DNA of 64,000 nucleotides from an uncultured Candidatus Melainabacteria bacterium (GTDB lineage Bacteria; Cyanobacteriota; Vampirovibrionia; Gastranaerophilales; Gastranaerophilaceae). Every line of letters begins with the position of its first letter. Positions within the stretch are counted from its first letter, which is position 1. The notes below the pieces were generated by a model. That model was not told where the DNA came from. It did not search any database and worked only from the letters and a program-made list of their open reading frames with translations. The stretch spans positions 88,300 through 152,299 of the forward strand of contig CAKUXM010000003.1 of NCBI GenBank assembly GCA_934700335.1, read 5' to 3'. Of this stretch, positions 60,754 to 64,000 are shown one piece after another. The position numbers and the translations under genes were made by a program.

Positions 60754-63216
60754 ATGAAAGTTTCAATAAATTGGTTAAATGAATTTGTAGATATTTCAGA
60801 TATTGATGTAAAAGAAATAGCTCATGAACTTACTATGAGCGGTTTGGAAGTAGAAGCTATTGAAGAAGTTAAACCGGCTTTTACAAACATAATTACAGCT
60901 AGAATAGAAAAAATTAATCAACACCCAAATGCGGATAAATTACATTTAGTTGACGTAAATGTAGGCAATGAGGTTAAAACCGTTGTTTGCGGAGCACAGA
61001 ATATTCAAGAAGGACAAATTATTCCTTACGCATCAGTAGGTTCACAAGTTTTGGATAGAAAAACAGGTGAAACATTTACTTTAACCCCTGCAACGATCAG
61101 AGGTGTTGAATCACAAGGTATGTTATGTTCTTCTGATGAATTAGGTTTGACTGATAGAAACTATCAAGAAGAAGACGGCATTTTAATTTTGAACAGATTG
61201 TTTGATAATATTGAACTCGGTGCAAAATTAGAAGATGTTCTTCATCTTGAACACGATATGGTTATTGATGTTGCACCTACTGCAAACAGAGGTGATGAAA
61301 TGTCAGTTATTGGTATTGCAAGAGAAATAGCAACATTGTTCAATAAACCTCTTAAATTCTCACCTCTTGAAAGCACCCAAGATTTGAGCACAGATAAATT
61401 TGAAGTAGAAATTAAAGATACAGATGTTTGCAAATATTATTCAATCGGTATCTTGAAAGATATTAAAATCAAAGCTTCACCAGATTGGATGCAAAATAGA
61501 TTAATTTCATCTGGGATTAGAGCAATTAATAACGTAGTTGATATTACAAACTATGTATTGCTTGAATACGGCACACCACTTCACGCATTCGATTTTGATA
61601 AATTAAATGGCTACTTATGCGTAAGACGTGCAAACGAAGGCGAAAAACTTGTTACACTTGACGAAGTTGAAAGAAATTTAACACACGATAGTGTACTTAT
61701 TGCAACAAAAGACGAAGCTGTATGTTTAGGTGGTGTATTCGGCGGTGCAAATTCTGAAATTGACGACAATACTAAAAACATTGCTTTAGAAGCTGCTTAT
61801 TTCACACCAGCTTCAAACAGAAGAAGTGCAAGAAGTGTTGGTTATCGTTCAGAAGCAAGTGCAAGATTTGAAAGGGGCGTAGATATTGAAGCTGTTAAGC
61901 CCGCTTTGATGAGAGCTATGCAACTTTTAGTTGAGCTTGCAGATGCAAAAATTGAAGGCATCGTAGAAACAGGCGAAAACAAACTTGAACCATTAGCAAT
62001 CACTTTGAGATTTAACGAAGTAAAAAGAATTTTAGGTTGCGAAATTGAGCCTGAAAAATGTATTTCAATCTTGAATAACTTAGGTTTTAAATCTTGTGGA
62101 GCAAACGAAATCGCTGCAAAATTTGAAGTTCCATCACACAGACGTGGAGATGTTGAAAGAGAAATCGATTTAATAGAAGAAATTGCAAGAATTAATGGTT
62201 ACGATAAAATTGCACCAATTGTTTCAACAGGTTCTGGTTCGGCAGAAATCACTTTTGAAGAAAGAGTTGTTAAAAAGATTCATAATACAATGTTATCTTC
62301 AGGTTTGAACGAACTTGTTACAACTTCATTGATTGGTAAACCATTATTAGACCAATACGGTTTAGCTTATGATGATGAAAAAGCAGTTAAAGTTGCAAAC
62401 GTACAAAGTGAAGATTATTCAATGTTAAGACAATGTATGTCTGCAAATATTTTAAATATTTTGAAAAACAACTATGATCAAGGTATCAAAAATTTCTGGG
62501 GTTACGAAATCGGTAGAGTATATTTCAAAACTCACGAAGCATCTGAAAAAGATACAGGTGTTGAAGAAATTAGAAAAATTGCAGGTGTAATCACTGGTAA
62601 CGTTCAAAATTCTAAATGGCAACATACAGAAGAAACTGATTTCTACACTGTTAAAGGGATATTTGAAAAATTATTTAATGAACTAAATTTAACAAATAGA
62701 GTTCAATACAATTTGACAAGTGATGTTGATATTATGCACCCATACAGAACTGCAGAAGTTAGCTTGTTATCAAAAACACCTATTAAATTAGGTTTCTTTG
62801 GTGAACTTCACCCAAATCTAAGAAACAAAATGAAAATTAATCAACCAGTTTACATTTTTGAATTGAATTTGGAAGAAATTATCAATGCAACTCAAAATAC
62901 AATTCCACATTACAAATCTCTTCCTCAATTCCCAGAAGTTCAAAGAGATATAGCATTTGTGATTGAAAATGATGTTAAATATACAGATATTCAAAGAGTT
63001 ATCAAAAAAGCTGTTCAAAATGATTTGTTTGTTAAGAGCGAAATCTTTGATATCTATATGGGAGAACACATTAAAGAAGGCTTCAAGAGCGTAGCATTCA
63101 GAATTTATATGCAAGATAAAAAAGCTACATTGAACGAAGAAACAATTGAAGCTCAAATGAATTCTGTTAAAAATCAATTACAAAAATCGTATGCAAACAT
63201 AAGTTTTAGGGAGTAA
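60754..63216 (+). CDS. pheT: Phenylalanyl-tRNA synthetase beta subunit
   Basis: Beta chain of the alpha2beta2 PheRS. At 820 residues it has the usual length. tRNA-binding EMAP/OB domain (about 40-150: ITARIEKINQHPNADKLHLVDVNVG), B3/B4 editing domain (about 205-390: NVVDITNYVLLEYGTPLHAFDFDKLNG), B5 (about 400-475), a pseudo-catalytic core (about 490-700) and the FDX-ACB domain at the end (about 725-818: LPQFPEVQRDIAFVIENDVKYTDI). pheS is not adjacent, so the subunits are encoded apart. Confidence 0.97.
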   Translation: MKVSINWLNEFVDISDIDVKEIAHELTMSGLEVEAIEEVKPAFTNIITARIEKINQHPNADKLHLVDVNVGNEVKTVVCGAQNIQEGQIIPYASVGSQVLDRKTGETFTLTPATIRGVESQGMLCSSDELGLTDRNYQEEDGILILNRLFDNIELGAKLEDVLHLEHDMVIDVAPTANRGDEMSVIGIAREIATLFNKPLKFSPLESTQDLSTDKFEVEIKDTDVCKYYSIGILKDIKIKASPDWMQNRLISSGIRAINNVVDITNYVLLEYGTPLHAFDFDKLNGYLCVRRANEGEKLVTLDEVERNLTHDSVLIATKDEAVCLGGVFGGANSEIDDNTKNIALEAAYFTPASNRRSARSVGYRSEASARFERGVDIEAVKPALMRAMQLLVELADAKIEGIVETGENKLEPLAITLRFNEVKRILGCEIEPEKCISILNNLGFKSCGANEIAAKFEVPSHRRGDVEREIDLIEEIARINGYDKIAPIVSTGSGSAEITFEERVVKKIHNTMLSSGLNELVTTSLIGKPLLDQYGLAYDDEKAVKVANVQSEDYSMLRQCMSANILNILKNNYDQGIKNFWGYEIGRVYFKTHEASEKDTGVEEIRKIAGVITGNVQNSKWQHTEETDFYTVKGIFEKLFNELNLTNRVQYNLTSDVDIMHPYRTAEVSLLSKTPIKLGFFGELHPNLRNKMKINQPVYIFELNLEEIINATQNTIPHYKSLPQFPEVQRDIAFVIENDVKYTDIQRVIKKAVQNDLFVKSEIFDIYMGEHIKEGFKSVAFRIYMQDKKATLNEETIEAQMNSVKNQLQKSYANISFRE

Positions 63217-63221
63217 TTTAG

Positions 63222-63869
63222 ATGAAGAAATATTTATTATTACTGTTATCACTAATAATGATTAATGTTCCTGCATTTGCAGATGTTGTTCCATATTATG
63301 TTTCAAATATTAGTTCTGAAGTGAGAGGTTTTTACCAATCATCAAAAGATTTAACAATATTTGAGCACCCTAATGAAAAATCAAAAGTGCTTATGAAATG
63401 TAATTGGGACTATAAACATTTTAATTGCCCAAACACTTCTATGAGCAATTTGTTTGCAGTTTTTGTACAAGCAAAAGAATTGGCTTTTATGACAGTTACT
63501 GATGATATCGGCGATTGGGTAGAAGTTATTTATGACAGAAATACAAATAAAAAAGGCTGGATTAAAAAAGACGAAACTGATCCTTTCAGATTTTTGAATT
63601 TAAGAACTTTTTATCAAATGTATGGTAAAAAATATGGCGTATATTTACTAAAAGATGCGCCTCAAGAAGTTAGATATTTAAAAACTTCTACATCAACTGA
63701 TTCTCAAAATTGTGGTTTGATTGACAGACCTGAGAAAATTCAATTACAAAAGGTTCAAGGCAATTGGATGTTGGTAAAAGTTTTTGAAAGTGATAAATCA
63801 ACAAAGATTGGTTATCTTCAATGGAGAAACACGAATGGCGAAATTTATGCTTTCCCTGATATAAAATAA
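63222..63869 (+). CDS. Secreted SH3-like protein (215 aa)
   Basis: Signal peptide about 1-20 (ends AFA). Two segments resemble bacterial SH3 repeats: about 30-110 (DLTIFEHPNEKSKVLMKCNW... GDWVEVIYDRNTNKKGWIKKDE) and about 125-205 (GVYLLKDAPQEVRYLKT... GNWMLVKVFESDKSTKIGYLQWRN). The pattern of W-V-x-V then G-W/Y-I/L-x-W is typical of SH3b domains, which often bind peptidoglycan. Cys residues lie near 54, 64 and 164. It follows pheT by 5 bp and ends at a strong terminator. Confidence 0.7.
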   Translation: MKKYLLLLLSLIMINVPAFADVVPYYVSNISSEVRGFYQSSKDLTIFEHPNEKSKVLMKCNWDYKHFNCPNTSMSNLFAVFVQAKELAFMTVTDDIGDWVEVIYDRNTNKKGWIKKDETDPFRFLNLRTFYQMYGKKYGVYLLKDAPQEVRYLKTSTSTDSQNCGLIDRPEKIQLQKVQGNWMLVKVFESDKSTKIGYLQWRNTNGEIYAFPDIK

Positions 63870-63890
63870 ATTATGAGATAAAATTTATAA

Positions 63891-63924
63891 AAAAAAGACC
63901 TAGATTTTCTAGGTCTTTTTTTTT
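63891..63924 (+). terminator. Terminator of the pheT operon
   Basis: A perfect stem built on AAGACCTAGA/TCTAGGTCTT around TTT, extended by A/T pairs and followed by a run of T. Confidence 0.9.
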
Positions 63925-63956
63925 GTTAACAAAAATTAACATAAAGGTCAAAAAGT

Positions 63957-63984
63957 TAAAGTTTATCATGGTTTGAGCCGATAA
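63957..63984 (+). promoter_or_regulatory. Sigma-28 (FliA)-type promoter at the window edge
   Basis: TAAAGTTT at 63957-63964 and GCCGATAA at 63977-63984 match the known sigma-28 consensus exactly in both boxes. The spacer is 12 nt against the usual 11. Transcription would leave the window within about 10 bases, so the controlled gene is not seen. The primary sigma in this window would not be expected to use this site. Confidence 0.6.
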
Positions 63985-64000
63985 GTAAATTGTTAGGGAA

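Noticed and set aside
1..64000. CRISPR arrays, rRNA operons and transposases
   Set aside because: No regularly spaced repeats, rRNA-like stretches or DDE-type transposase frames were seen in either strand.

Overview
The window is a piece of a low-GC, diderm bacterial chromosome with dense, mostly operonic genes. The best guess is a non-photosynthetic relative of Cyanobacteria (Melainabacteria/Vampirovibrionia, Gastranaerophilales-like gut lineage). Supporting signs are an AcrA-AcrB-TolC type tripartite pump and SLT transglycosylase (outer membrane, Gram-negative envelope), PilT plus FTLAE-type (pseudo)pilins, a protein resembling the cyanobacterial iron-sulfur protein LdpA, and AMIN/SH3-like secreted proteins. 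No photosynthesis gene is visible. The taxonomic assignment is inference from gene content and was not checked by a search.

Layout. 0-4 kb: the tail of an upstream gene, tRNA-Gly(TCC), an AMIN-like membrane protein and two lineage-specific hypothetical proteins. 4-8 kb (minus strand): pnp, then a cluster of small YtxH/DUF948-like membrane proteins. 8-10.4 kb: murT-like Mur ligase, pdxJ, a small zinc-ribbon protein, then an unexplained structured element. 10.5-14.5 kb: a divergent surface-glycolipid cluster (YdjC-type deacetylase and GtrA one way; GtrB-like and ArnT-like glycosyltransferases the other). 15-18.4 kb: glycine cleavage genes gcvT-gcvH-gcvPA without gcvPB. 18.4-20.4 kb: pilT-recO. 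20.4-23.1 kb: rpsE-rpmD-rplO-secY, an isolated fragment of the spc ribosomal operon. 23.3-34.4 kb: hydrolase, tRNA-Glu(TTC), clpC, RND pump operon, tlyA and tatD. 34.4-39.2 kb: a long leader with a small ORF, dnaG-rpoD and a matrixin-TPR protein. 39.2-42.6 kb: YggT, MTAP and three tandem pseudopilins. 42.7-48.7 kb: SLT, NrtR-like Nudix regulator, secG, SDR, mazG, der and the LdpA-like protein.

48.7-55.5 kb is the most accessory-looking stretch. It holds a solitary phage-tail-fibre-like gene with a discoidin-like domain and its small partner, an HpcH-type aldolase, a large membrane glycosyltransferase and menG/ubiE. These are followed by a decayed zone with two paralogous small membrane proteins, a gene interrupted by two in-frame TAA codons, and a duplicated hairpin-plus-repeat module. 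Two copies of a 19-nt hairpin-forming repeat bracket the 48.7-53.9 kb part. 55.5-64 kb returns to housekeeping genes: DUF374 acyltransferase, nitrilase, dacB, pheA, phosphoglucomutase, pheT and an SH3-like secreted protein. A near-consensus sigma-28 promoter sits at the right edge.

The genes jointly serve envelope building (MurT, DacB, SLT, glycosyltransferases, acyltransferase), secretion (SecY, SecG), type IV pilus function, RNA and protein quality control (PNPase, ClpC, TlyA) and information processing (DnaG, RpoD, RecO, Der). Convergent gene ends are closed by long, near-perfect hairpins, several sharing a GGCGA core. No CRISPR array, intact prophage, rRNA operon or transposase was seen. 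No single obvious new defence-type system is present; the best candidates for undescribed biology are the LdpA-like protein, the cloverleaf-like element near 10.4 kb, the decayed accessory zone and the sigma-28-type site.
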